This document shows positions 53,438-62,340 of a stretch of DNA of 64,000 bases, piece by piece (the stretch's first letter is position 1; each line of letters opens with the position of its first letter). The notes below the pieces were generated by a model, which was given only the letters and a program-made list of their open reading frames with translations, was not told the DNA's origin and did not search any database. This DNA is from Wolbachia endosymbiont (group E) of Neria commutata (lineage in GTDB: Bacteria > Pseudomonadota > Alphaproteobacteria > Rickettsiales > Anaplasmataceae): the NCBI RefSeq assembly GCF_964026735.1, contig NZ_OZ034692.1:1-64000 (forward strand), written 5' to 3'. The position numbers and the translations under genes were made by a program.

Positions 53438-54487
53438 ATGGGACAAATATTACATGGGTGCGCCAAAACAACAGAGGCAGTTCGCAGAGCAATACAAAAT
53501 AGTCAAGAGAGCATAGCAAAGCTTGCTGAGCGCTATAGTTTGAACCCAAAGACCATTATAAGATGGAAAAAACGCTCATTTACTAAAGATGTTGCAATGG
53601 GTCCAAAGCAGCCAAGATCAACAGTTTTAACCAAAGAGGAGAAGGCCATAATTGTTGCTTTTCGTAAACATACGCTTCTTCCTTTGGACGACTGTCTTTA
53701 TTCTTTGCAGGCAACAATTCCTAATTTAACTCGTTCTAGTTTGCATCGTTGTTTGCAAAGGCGCGATATTAGCAGGTTGCCGGATGTTGAAGGAGAGGTA
53801 AAAGCCAAAAAGAAGTTTAAGCAATATCCTATCGGTTATTTTCATATTGATATCGCCGAAGTTAGAACAGAGGAAGGCAAATTACAGCTATTTGTTGCTA
53901 TAGACAGAATGTTCAAGTTTGCTTATGTTGACTTTCATAAAAGTGCTACAAAGACCATAGCTGCTGAGTTTTTGTGCAATCTAATTAAAATTTTACCTTA
54001 TAAAATTCACACTGTTCTTACCGACAATGGCACACAATTCACCAATCAGGTGCGTCACAAGCATGCTTTTAAACATATATTTGATCGGGTTTACGAAGAA
54101 AATGGTATTGAACATCGCTTGACAAAAATCAGTCATCCATGGACAAATGGACAAGTTGAGCGTATGAATAGGACCATTAAAGATGCCACTGTTAAGAAAT
54201 ACTACTACAAATCACATAAGCAACTTAAAGAGCACCTATATAACTTTGTTATGGCTTACAATTATTCAAAGCGACTTAAAACTCTTAAAGGTTTAACTCC
54301 TTATGAATTTATATGCAACCAGTGGACAAAATCTCCTGAGTTATTTATACTTAGTCCACACTATCATACTTTGGGACTGTACATTATTCAAGAACAACAA
54401 TCAGGTGGATCAGAGATTTTAGAAAATATAGTAGTCAATATTTGTCGAGTACGATGTAGAGTGGCGAAAAATGCAACCTACGTTTAA
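53438..54487 (+). CDS. IS481-family transposase
   Basis: 349-codon frame. N-terminal helix-turn-helix (ESIAKLAERYSLNPKTIIRW); integrase-type DDE core IGYFHIDIAEVRTEEGKLQL, VLTDNGTQFTNQ and the C-terminal SHPWTNGQVERMNRTIKDA with the catalytic Glu. AAGGAG precedes ATG 53438. The natural end is near residue 313 (YHTLGLYI); the last 35 codons read into a joined IS4 remnant, so the right end is lost. The catalytic domain appears intact. Confidence 0.85.
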   Translation: MGQILHGCAKTTEAVRRAIQNSQESIAKLAERYSLNPKTIIRWKKRSFTKDVAMGPKQPRSTVLTKEEKAIIVAFRKHTLLPLDDCLYSLQATIPNLTRSSLHRCLQRRDISRLPDVEGEVKAKKKFKQYPIGYFHIDIAEVRTEEGKLQLFVAIDRMFKFAYVDFHKSATKTIAAEFLCNLIKILPYKIHTVLTDNGTQFTNQVRHKHAFKHIFDRVYEENGIEHRLTKISHPWTNGQVERMNRTIKDATVKKYYYKSHKQLKEHLYNFVMAYNYSKRLKTLKGLTPYEFICNQWTKSPELFILSPHYHTLGLYIIQEQQSGGSEILENIVVNICRVRCRVAKNATYV

Positions 54488-54963
54488 TTAAAATAAAGAA
54501 CAAAATTGGAGATGAAATGTGCTTTTTAACTAGCCTATTTGAGATGCCAGCTTATGAAGTAACAGAAATATACAGGTATAGATGGGACATAGAAGTATTA
54601 TTTAAATTTATAAAGCAAAACCTTGGATATAGGCACTTTCTAAACCATACCATGAATGGCATGAAGGTGCATATTTACATGATTATTATTACGGCTTTAT
54701 TATTTCTTGTTTATAAAATCAGAAACAACCTGCACGAATTTAAAATAGCATCATTACAATTTGCACTAGATCTTAGTGAGTCTTTTGTGTGTTCAATCAT
54801 CCTGCTTTCAATAGGATGCTGTCAGCCACCTCAATATAACTATGTTTCTAACTTTCAACACTTATGGATTATATTGCCGCCGTACTCTAGATTTAGGTTA
54901 AAAAGATCTGTGACCTTGTTGTACATACTGCTGCTTTTCTTCCATCATCTCAGCAACTTCTGA
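54395..54963 (+). pseudogene. IS4-family transposase C-terminal fragment
   Basis: Frame at 54517 (MCFLTSLFEMPAYEVTEIYR) contains the IS4 YREK motif YRYRWDIEVLFKFIK and extends in frame upstream from about 54480 (CNLRLIKIKNKIGDE). The N-terminal half and the first catalytic Asps are absent; the segment ahead is shifted. Confidence 0.75.
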
Positions 54964-55056
54964 ATTAACCCCTTATTAGATAATCTGTTGGATATTGTGT
55001 TTTTGGCATAGAGACACCATATATCACTAAAACCCATTATGCTAAACTTGGCTATA

Positions 55057-55989
55057 TATAGTACTTTCCAAAGCAAATGATAACTGTATAATGACCATTT
55101 AGGCATGTAGGAAAAGTGATGGTATACAGTGTTGATTTAAGAGAGAAAGCAGTATCTTTGGTTAAAAAAGGAAAGCCAAAGGAAGAGGTTGCAGAACTTT
55201 TGGAGATAGGAATAGCAACGTTATACAGATGGCTAAAAAAGAAGGCTGCAGGTGAGAGCTTAAAACCAGCAAAAATGAGTGGTTTTATAAGAAAAATAGA
55301 TCCAAAAATGCTGAAAGAGTATGTTAAAAAACACCCAGATCAGACGCTAATGGAGATGAAACAAAACCTAGGATTTGGGATAAATTCGATCTGGTATAGG
55401 CTGAAGCAGTTAAAATCACAAGAAAAAAAAGACCACGCTTTACCGAGAGCGGAACCACGAAGATAGGCAAAAATTTGTCGAAAAAGTTGCCAAAATAGAC
55501 CATGAAAGCATTGTGTATATAGATGAAGCAGGAGTCGATAATAGGCTATACCCAGAATATGGAAGAGCTCCACGAGGGGGAGAAAATTTATGCAGACATT
55601 ACGGGCAAAAAACGCGAGAGAATCAGTATGACAGGTGGGTGGATTAAGAAAAATTTTATTGCGCCCATGACCTTCACTGGAGGGTGCGATAAGGATGTAT
55701 TCAATGCGTAGCTGGAGCAAATATTGCTACCAAAGTTGCCTGTTGGTACAACTATAATTATGGATAATGCTGCTTTTCATAAAACCGCTAAAACAAGGGA
55801 ATTAATAGAATCTATAGGTTGCTATTTGCTCTATCTTCCTACGTACTCACCAGATCTGAATCCAATTGAGCATTGCTGGCATACGATTAAAAGCTGGCTC
55901 AGGACTCGCATGCATCAGCAGGATAATCTACACCTTTTGGTTGGTAAGGCGATTATGGAAGTTTATCACTTGTATTAGAAAGTACTATA
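55057..55989 (+). mobile_element. IS630-family element with both ends
   Basis: Perfect 12-bp ends TATAGTACTTTC (55057-55068) and GAAAGTACTATA (55978-55989), starting and ending with TA as expected for IS630. 933 bp. It interrupts the IS5 copy at 55990. Confidence 0.85.
55116..55978 (+). pseudogene. IS630 transposase, A8 frameshift plus amber codon
   Basis: ORF A (MMVYSVDLREKAVSLVKKGK, helix-turn-helix) runs to a run of eight A at 55433-55440 where a -1 shift gives KTTLYRERNHEDRQKFVEKV, then IVYIDEAGVDNRLYPEYGRA and IIMDNAAFHKTAKTRELIES with PTYSPDLNPIEHCWHTIKSW (DDE). The A-run suits programmed frameshifting. A TAG at 55709-55711 (FNA-stop-LEQ, probably from TGG Trp) still breaks it. Confidence 0.85.
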
Positions 55990-56373
55990 GTAATTTTTTT
56001 GGCCAATAATGGCTCCATTTTCTTCAAAAGTCGGCAAATATTTGAGTTGTGCAAATTAAACAAAAACCCTAAAAATGGATGCGTTATGTACGTTCTGTAA
56101 TAAATTAGAACACATAAAATCCTGTCTTCTAGCTCCTCAACATGCGATTTTCTTCCGTGACATTTCTTTTTCGCCTCCATTTTTTCCCACTCTGGACGCA
56201 CTTTTGCCACAATTTTTTCAAATTCAGATGTTGTGAGCCCTGTCAATTGTCTAAAAATATATGGTGTTCTTGCTATTTTTACGTAACTTATTGCTATCTT
56301 CCCTCTCCTAAAACTTTCATTTTACATGCTTTTTAGTCGTTTTTACCTACTTTCTACCTTTTCGCAGGGGGTC
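55990..56373 (-). mobile_element. Truncated IS5 copy (right end, N-terminal transposase)
   Basis: Matches 33137-33520 nearly base for base, ending in GGGGGTC at 56373. It encodes TGLTTSEFEKIVAKVRPEWE to KKMEPLLAKKITI and is cut at 55990 by the IS630 element. It shows the ancestral GAG codon mutated to TAG in the 32.6-kb copy. Confidence 0.85.
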
Positions 56374-56379
56374 TATGTG

Positions 56380-56520
56380 TGCGCCAGAACGACAGAGGCA
56401 GTACGTTGAGCAATACAAAGCGGCTTAAGGGTCTTACCACATATGAATTTATATGCAACCAGTACACACAATTTCCTGAGTTATTTATACTTAATCCATG
56501 ACATTACACTCTGGGACTGT
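56380..56520 (+). repeat. IS481 deletion relic
   Basis: The first 30 bp matches the transposase start (near 53456) and the rest matches codons around 54266-54380, with the middle missing. No frame. Confidence 0.6.
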
Positions 56521-56542
56521 GCATCCTGAACATTCCCGTCTG

Positions 56543-57241
56543 TTAGCTTAGTCTGATATCGCCAGCAGTAATTAATCCGTTATTTTCCGTTAATCTTCCG
56601 TTGCTTTCTTGTAAAAAAAGCTTACCAAGTATGGCTTTATATTTATTAATTCCAGAGTAGATTATTCCGCTGTATCTTCCTGCAGAAAGGTATGCAAAGC
56701 CCAGAACCGTTGAACCAATGGAGCGCAGATTACTGTTGCCTGGCAATAATTTACTTAATAAATTACCGCTTACATCTATAACACCACCTTCGCGACTTTT
56801 CACTCGCATTTTAATATTGCGAGATCGAAAATCTTCAAGAAAAGCACCCTTCTTCTCTTCTGCCCAAAAAGTTTCCCTCAATGCTGGAGCATCAATGACA
56901 GCTGCCACAACTTTATTTTTATGAATGAGACAGACTGACACTGCAAAATAAACTATACAGCTAGAAAAATTCTCTCTGCCTTCTATAGGCATGACAAACC
57001 AAGTATAATCGTTATCCTTTATTTCTTGATCAGCATCATCTTCGAATATAAATCCATAATCTTTTTTGTAATCGCGCAGCCCACTATATATAGTTTCTTG
57101 AGATTTTAAATAAGTTTTATTAATAAAATCCGCTGACTTAATATTAGAAATTTGCAGCTCATTAAAATCGCGCATAAGCTTTTTGGAAGCACTGCGTACA
57201 GAATCGAGCATCACATTAATTCGCGGTGATGAAATGGACAT
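56543..57241 (-). CDS. Inositol monophosphatase-like protein, metal site degenerate
   Basis: 232 aa, recognisable as the IMPase/SuhB family from FIFEDDADQEIKDNDYTWFV and FSSCIVYFAVSVCLIHKNKV. The usual DPIDGTxNF reads MPIEGRENF (first metal Asp is Met, second is Glu), and the WDxAA segment reads YKAILG. The fold is probably kept but phosphatase activity is doubtful. It is 8 bp after efp, so likely cotranscribed; a non-catalytic (for example RNA polymerase-linked, as for SuhB) role is a possibility only. Confidence 0.75.
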   Translation of the reverse strand: MSISSPRINVMLDSVRSASKKLMRDFNELQISNIKSADFINKTYLKSQETIYSGLRDYKKDYGFIFEDDADQEIKDNDYTWFVMPIEGRENFSSCIVYFAVSVCLIHKNKVVAAVIDAPALRETFWAEEKKGAFLEDFRSRNIKMRVKSREGGVIDVSGNLLSKLLPGNSNLRSIGSTVLGFAYLSAGRYSGIIYSGINKYKAILGKLFLQESNGRLTENNGLITAGDIRLS

Positions 57242-57249
57242 TATTTCCT

Positions 57250-57816
57250 TTACTCTTTCACTCTTTCATAATAACTATCGTCTGGAGTATACACTACAAT
57301 TTTATCTTCTTCTTTGATAAATTGAGGAACGCTAACGCGCATTCCGTTTTCCAGAATTGCAGGCTTATAAGAAGCAGTGGCAGTTTGCCCTTTTATAACA
57401 GATTCTGTTTCTTTTACAGCAAACGTTACGTAATCTGGCACATGCGCAGAAATCATTTTATCCTGATAAGATACTACTTTAATTTTCATGTTACCCTGTA
57501 AATAAATCTTTTTTTCTCCCAACAATTCCAAATTTATAGTAATTTGTTCGTAATTACTTGAGTGCATAAGATTCACAATATTTCCTTCGGTAAAGAGGTA
57601 AACATACTCTTCTTCATCCAAAATTGCCCTTCTTATTGTTTCATCAGAACGAAATCTCTCATAATGTTTTGCTCCGGTTTTAATATTTTTCATTTCGGCT
57701 TGTATGTACGCTCCACCTTTACCTGGTCGAGTATGCATAATACTCACAATCAAAAACAGTCCTCCATTATGTTCTAGTACCTGACCTGGCCTGATATCAT
57801 TCGCTCTTTCTGCCAT
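57250..57816 (-). CDS. efp: Elongation factor P
   Basis: 188 aa; relieves ribosome stalling at polyproline. N-terminal KOW-like domain with modified-lysine loop MHTRPGKGGAYIQ, followed by two OB domains ending PQFIKEEDKIVVYTPDDSYY. The window's polyproline protein at 20546 would be a natural client. Upstream of the IMPase-like gene. Confidence 0.96.
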   Translation of the reverse strand: MAERANDIRPGQVLEHNGGLFLIVSIMHTRPGKGGAYIQAEMKNIKTGAKHYERFRSDETIRRAILDEEEYVYLFTEGNIVNLMHSSNYEQITINLELLGEKKIYLQGNMKIKVVSYQDKMISAHVPDYVTFAVKETESVIKGQTATASYKPAILENGMRVSVPQFIKEEDKIVVYTPDDSYYERVKE

Positions 57817-57878
57817 AATTACACTTTCAATTTGATCCTATGATTATAAATAAATTTATATAAACATCAAAGCCTTTA

Positions 57879-58385
57879 TTAGGTAATAAACTCAGGCATA
57901 TTGAGCGTTATATATCTTTCTTTTATATTTATGTATGGAAATATTTCTTTAGTAAAAGATAGCATAATATTCTTTTTTGTGCTGATAACTAAAATTTCTA
58001 ATATATCTCCTGAGCCGAAGTTATATATAGACTTTACACAACCATATAACTCACCATTTTCTAGTCTGACCTCCATATCTATAAGGTCGTTTTGATAGAA
58101 TTCATTCTCATCATTTAGTTTCGGTAGCTTGGTCCTTGTTATACACAGCTTCTTATTTCTTAAACGCTCTGCTTCATTACGAGAATTTACACCACTGATT
58201 GTTGCTAATATTAAATTATCACCTACAACTGACATTGAATTTATTATATAACTCTCATCACCATCTGTTAACTCGCCGTATGAGAAAATATTTTCAGGCT
58301 TTTCAGTAAAGGTTTTGACTTTAACAGCCCCTTTAATTCCGTGAGGGGAAGTAATAATCCCTAAACATACTAAATCATCATTCAT
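57879..58385 (-). CDS. rimM: Ribosome maturation factor RimM
   Basis: 168 aa, 30S assembly factor. N-terminal RimM domain [20 protein letters not shown], then the PRC-barrel domain ([20 protein letters not shown]). ATG at 58385. The usual partner genes (rpsP, trmD) are not adjacent. Confidence 0.93.
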   Translation of the reverse strand: MNDDLVCLGIITSPHGIKGAVKVKTFTEKPENIFSYGELTDGDESYIINSMSVVGDNLILATISGVNSRNEAERLRNKKLCITRTKLPKLNDENEFYQNDLIDMEVRLENGELYGCVKSIYNFGSGDILEILVISTKKNIMLSFTKEIFPYINIKERYITLNMPEFIT

Positions 58386-58450
58386 ATTTAAGATAATAAC
58401 AAGAGTTGTTTTTTTGTCTATAAAGTGACAGAATTTCTCGAAAGTCTCAC

Positions 58451-58894
58451 CTATACATCATAGCCAAGCGAAGCTAAAATTTTATTTTCTACATTCTTCA
58501 TTATAACCTCCTCGTCTTGTTCTTCGTGATCATAGCCCAGTAAATGCAGTAATCCATGGACCAACATATGTGCAATGTGAGTGAGGATAGGTATACAGTA
58601 TTCATGCGATTCTCTCTCTATTGTGTCTATTGAAATTGCTATGTCTCCTAAATCGCAGTCGCTGGATAATTGTTCACACGGAAATGATAGTACGTTGGTT
58701 AGCTTATCCACTCCTCTGAATTTTAAATTAAGCTGATTTAACAAATTATCATCAGCCAGAGCTATTGATATGCGTGGTTTATAGTGGTCTATTTTTAATT
58801 CCCTTAAAGAGGCATTTATAACATTTAATACAAACTCCTCTGAATCTCCAATTATATTACACCACTTTTCATCAATAATGTTTACTTCCAGCAC
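58451..58894 (-). CDS. ybeY: Endoribonuclease YbeY
   Basis: About 147 aa; 16S rRNA 3' processing and ribosome quality control. The zinc motif [21 protein letters not shown] is at the C-terminus, and LSFPCEQ precedes it. GTG at 58894 ([11 protein letters not shown]) is chosen; the alternative TTG at 58942 adds 16 hydrophobic residues not typical of YbeY. Confidence 0.92.
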   Translation of the reverse strand: MLEVNIIDEKWCNIIGDSEEFVLNVINASLRELKIDHYKPRISIALADDNLLNQLNLKFRGVDKLTNVLSFPCEQLSSDCDLGDIAISIDTIERESHEYCIPILTHIAHMLVHGLLHLLGYDHEEQDEEVIMKNVENKILASLGYDV

Positions 58895-59193
58895 AATTAG
58901 TATTTTATATATATTATGCAACAAATTAAATCTGAGTGTCAAGCACGCAACTATAGTACTTCAGGGCCACCTCCATAAGTGTTGAAAAAGTCAAGGAACG
59001 TCATATTAATTGTGTTTTCTTAAGCCAGGAAGCAAAAGCATGGACAAGAACTTTTGCCAATTGTTAGCCTCAGTGCCATGCTACTTGCATGACAGAATCC
59101 CGAAAGAGTAGTTATTCGTACACTAATGTTTACCATATCTTAATAAGTATAACGTAATCAACACAGCATAGTAATTAATTTCAGAGGGTAAAT
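58895..59193. other. Intergenic region with repeat fragments
   Basis: About 300 bp with no gene. 59070-59100 (catgctacttgcatgacagaat) resembles the palindromic repeat family at 7879. AGAGGG at 59183 is the ribosome site for the next gene. Confidence 0.5.
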
Positions 59194-60663
59194 ATGCCAA
59201 TACCACAAGGTCAGAGTTCTAAAGAAACGGAAGAGAAAGTTGTTGAAACAAGAGGTCCAGGCGTGCAAACGCTAAAGAATAACCTTGAACAAGCAATTGC
59301 AGGTGAATCGGCTGGCGGTCAAACAGCATCAAGTGAAGGAAAACCGAAACTATTCCCTAGAACAAAAGTTTCAGATAGAGCGGATGCTGAATTAGAAGGA
59401 GTAGGACAAGAAGAAGACCTAGATGATTCAAATCCATTTAAAGGTGAAATTGATTCTCCACAATCTCCTATTCAAGCAGCCAGTGATGCTAGCAAAGTTT
59501 CATATAGTCTACCTTTAGAAGTTGAAAATAGCTCAGATAGGAAAAAATTAGTGAATCCTAGAGAGCATATTTATTCAACTGTAAGGTCAGGCAATAGTGT
59601 TGATAAACATGAAGGAGTAGGTGGTCAAGGTGATAAAGGAAATTCTTTTATCTTTTCTAATGATGGAAGCTTTAATGGAGAACCAGGTGATGGTTCACAA
59701 TCAGTATTTACAGATGATAGCCAAGAGCCATTACTTCAAGGTCGTAATGACAGTTATGTAGATGGCAACGATAGAAAAAAAACAAGCAGAACCGGGCTAA
59801 GAGTAAAGCGTGCCGTACAGCGGGCGAGTTTTGTGATTCCTATGGTCAGTGCTACTGTCATCGCGATGTATACGATTGCATATGCTACTTCAGTGTACTT
59901 ACAAGACAAGGGAAGTCTGATTGCGTTCATTATAAACAATCCTAAATTTATTACTGTTCCAGGAATTATAGCACTTTCATTATTCGCAATTGGTATATTT
60001 TGTGCTATTAAACAATTTAATAATACTATAGAGCATCAAATTGATGAAAAAGATCCTGATAAAATTTTTAAAAAAGCACTAGAGCCTGAAACCAAAGAAC
60101 AAATCTTAAGACATTTGGCTGTGGTACACAGCAATGGCACTATCTTGCATTATAGATTTAATACTTGGGAAGCTAACAAAAATGGTATTGCTAACGTTGA
60201 TGAAGAAGTAATTAGGAAAGTTGGGAAAATAGAATCAGTAATAAATGATAGACCACTATTTACTGCATTATCCACAGGTTTTATTGTTGCAAATCTAGCA
60301 CTTCCTTTCTGGCTTTATGCAGCAGGTGGTATAAGTAATATTACAACATTTTACCAAAGCATTCTGGCTACTAATACAGGATTATTATCACTTGTGGCTA
60401 CAGGTATGTTTGCATCGTCAATTTTATGTCTTGGTGTGCATTACTATAATAAAACAAATTGTACAAATGTTGTTTATCTTAAAGATAGCGATACTAGCAA
60501 CGAAAAAGTTAATAAAAATCTACTTGATGACACAGTTGAACAAAGAATATCAACTATTAAAAAGTGTCATGACCAAAGTGGTAAGGTCGAAAGTTTGCAT
60601 GTCAAGCATCTTGTAGCTGACCTTTATGATGGCAAAACTCTTCTCGTAGAATGTTGTCGGTAA
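59194..60663 (+). CDS. Inc-like protein with two transmembrane hairpins
   Basis: 489 aa of unknown family. Residues 1-205 are polar and low in structure, with NPF (DDSNPFKGE), a Tyr-containing EHIYSTVRS and acidic stretches. Two pairs of closely spaced hydrophobic segments follow (about 210-275: ASFVIPMVSATVIAMYTIAY and ITVPGIIALSLFAIGIFCAI; about 350-415: ALSTGFIVANLALPFWLY and GLLSLVATGMFASSILCLGV), then a soluble tail. The hairpin pairs resemble chlamydial inclusion-membrane (Inc) proteins. Signal peptide absent. Host-membrane localisation is only a hypothesis. Confidence 0.65.
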   Translation: MPIPQGQSSKETEEKVVETRGPGVQTLKNNLEQAIAGESAGGQTASSEGKPKLFPRTKVSDRADAELEGVGQEEDLDDSNPFKGEIDSPQSPIQAASDASKVSYSLPLEVENSSDRKKLVNPREHIYSTVRSGNSVDKHEGVGGQGDKGNSFIFSNDGSFNGEPGDGSQSVFTDDSQEPLLQGRNDSYVDGNDRKKTSRTGLRVKRAVQRASFVIPMVSATVIAMYTIAYATSVYLQDKGSLIAFIINNPKFITVPGIIALSLFAIGIFCAIKQFNNTIEHQIDEKDPDKIFKKALEPETKEQILRHLAVVHSNGTILHYRFNTWEANKNGIANVDEEVIRKVGKIESVINDRPLFTALSTGFIVANLALPFWLYAAGGISNITTFYQSILATNTGLLSLVATGMFASSILCLGVHYYNKTNCTNVVYLKDSDTSNEKVNKNLLDDTVEQRISTIKKCHDQSGKVESLHVKHLVADLYDGKTLLVECCR

Positions 60664-60784
60664 ATTATAGACATGTGGTAGATTTTTTGTGAAACTGCTT
60701 TGCTTTTGAAAATATTATAGCAACTTTTTATTGCGCTCAGTTGTTTTGGATTTATAATAAAAAGTGTTGTGGTTTTAAAAATTA

Positions 60785-61009
60785 ATGGTTATTGCAATTC
60801 ACGAATTAGAAAAGATCATCAAACAATCGTTTCCTGGTGCTGATATAGAGATTAATGATCTTGCTGGAGATAATGATCACTACCATTTAAAAATAACTTC
60901 TGATCTTTTTCTTGGAAAGACAAAAATAGACCAACATAGAATGGTACATAAAGCTTTGGAAGGTCAGTCTATACATGCTTTGCAATTAGAAACTAATACT
61001 CAAAATTAA
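60785..61009 (+). CDS. bolA: BolA-family protein
   Basis: 74 aa, short BolA type (IHELEKIIKQSFPGADIEIN...VHKALEGQSIHALQLET). Partners with monothiol glutaredoxins to handle Fe-S clusters; the next gene, 9 bp on, is exactly such a glutaredoxin. Starts at ATG 60785. Confidence 0.9.
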   Translation: MVIAIHELEKIIKQSFPGADIEINDLAGDNDHYHLKITSDLFLGKTKIDQHRMVHKALEGQSIHALQLETNTQN

Positions 61010-61018
61010 GGTAGACTT

Positions 61019-61339
61019 ATGAGCGATTTCGAACAAATAAAAAAAGATATAAGAGAAAATGATGTAGTACTATACATGAAAGGCACTTCCGATTTTCCAC
61101 AATGTGGTTTCTCTGGACTTGTAGTATCAATTCTCAAAAAATTAAATGTGAAATTTAAGGCTATTAATGTACTGGAGAGTGATGAAATACGTGAATCCAT
61201 AAAAAAATTTTCTGATTGGCCAACAATTCCACAATTGTATGTAAAAGAAGAATTTATCGGTGGCTCTGACATAACTAGAGAAATGTACGAAAAAGGTGAG
61301 CTGCAAAGCCTATTAAAAGAAAAAAAGATTATTGAATAA
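61019..61339 (+). CDS. grxD: Monothiol glutaredoxin (CGFS type)
   Basis: 106 aa. The CGFS signature reads SDFPQCGFSGLVV near residue 25, with WPTIPQLYVKEEFIGGSDIT as the glutathione-binding half. Holds and transfers [2Fe-2S] clusters with BolA. Tight two-gene operon. Confidence 0.95.
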   Translation: MSDFEQIKKDIRENDVVLYMKGTSDFPQCGFSGLVVSILKKLNVKFKAINVLESDEIRESIKKFSDWPTIPQLYVKEEFIGGSDITREMYEKGELQSLLKEKKIIE

Positions 61340-61391
61340 AAAAAATGATGAAAATGTTCAATAAATCATACACATCAAATTAAGGAAAAGT

Positions 61392-61520
61392 GTGAGTAAA
61401 GTCGTTAAGTTTTTTAATGAAAAAGTAGATGAAGTATTAACCATAGTAGGCTTTATAAAAGGAAAGAGAAAACTTAAGTACAACGGCTTCTTAGAGTACG
61501 ATGAAATCACAAAAGACTAA
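61392..61520 (+). CDS. Small open frame overlapping rlmB
   Basis: 42 codons from GTG 61392 (MSKVVKFFNEKVDEVLTIVG...DEITKD), preceded by AAGGAAAAG at 61383. Its stop overlaps the rlmB start by 20 nt in another frame. Basic and helical; no family known. The well-placed ribosome site makes it worth keeping as a possible gene. Confidence 0.4.
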   Translation: MSKVVKFFNEKVDEVLTIVGFIKGKRKLKYNGFLEYDEITKD

Positions 61521-62265
61521 TGAGAATTTTTGGCTGTACGGAAGGCACACGTGTATATCAGCATTAAAAAATAAAAATAGGCGATGTATAGAACTATTAG
61601 TAACAGAAAATTCTTACAAAGAGCATGAAAAAGAAATTATAGAATGTGCAAAAGGTAAAAATATTAAAGTTCAAATAGTAGAAAACAAAATATTTGATAG
61701 CATTTTACCCAAAGGTGTTAACCATCAAGGAATTGCATTAAAAGTTGCTCCTATTTCTAACCACTTAGGTATTGAAGAAATCGCTGAAAGTAGCGCTGAT
61801 AGTTCTACTATTGTAATTCTAGATCAAGTCACAGATACACATAATATAGGATCGATTTTAAGAACTTCAGCCTGTTTTAATGTTAATGCATTGGTTTTGC
61901 CATGTCATCATTCACCAAGCGAAAATGCATCTATTGCAAAAGCGGCTAGTGGTGCACTAGACATTGTGCCATTAATACATGTTACAAATATAGTAAGTAC
62001 AATAAAAACTTTAAAAGATTTTGGTTACTGGTGTTATGGGTTTGATTGTAACGCTGGCGAGGATATAAATGAAATAAAGAGCTTTGGTCAAAAAAGAGTT
62101 ATAATATTGGGATCTGAAGAAAAAGGAATGCGAAGGCTGGTTAAAGAAAACTGTGATTATCTCTTAAAAATACCAATTTCAAATACAATTGGTAGTTTAA
62201 ATGTTTCAAATGCAGCAGCAATAGGTTTACATTCTATTTATGTTAAAACAAATGCCAGCGCATAG
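61501..62265 (+). CDS. rlmB: 23S rRNA 2'-O-ribose methyltransferase RlmB (SPOUT)
   Basis: 254 aa, TrmH/SpoU family. N-terminal substrate-binding part FWLYGRHTCISALKNKNRRC; SPOUT motifs VTDTHNIGSILRTSACF, ILGSEEKGMRRLVKENCDY and KIPISNTIGSLNVSNAAAI. Methylates G2251 in the P-loop (E. coli numbering) by family inference. ATG 61501. Confidence 0.92.
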   Translation: MKSQKTNENFWLYGRHTCISALKNKNRRCIELLVTENSYKEHEKEIIECAKGKNIKVQIVENKIFDSILPKGVNHQGIALKVAPISNHLGIEEIAESSADSSTIVILDQVTDTHNIGSILRTSACFNVNALVLPCHHSPSENASIAKAASGALDIVPLIHVTNIVSTIKTLKDFGYWCYGFDCNAGEDINEIKSFGQKRVIILGSEEKGMRRLVKENCDYLLKIPISNTIGSLNVSNAAAIGLHSIYVKTNASA

Positions 62266-62276
62266 CATAAAAACAC

Positions 62277-62305
62277 TTGATAAAAATGCAGTTTTATATT
62301 ATAAT
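62277..62305 (+). promoter_or_regulatory. Near-consensus sigma70 promoter
   Basis: TTGATA (62277-62282), 17-bp spacer, TATAAT (62300-62305), upstream of the BI-1 gene, whose ribosome site AAAGGAG is at 62326-62332. Confidence 0.7.
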
Positions 62306-62340
62306 GAATGCGTTAAATAATGGACAAAAGGAGTTATACT

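Noticed and set aside
53236-53502. Second open frame in the IS5/IS481 junction
   Set aside because: It is the shifted remainder of the IS5 transposase, covered as part of the pseudogene.
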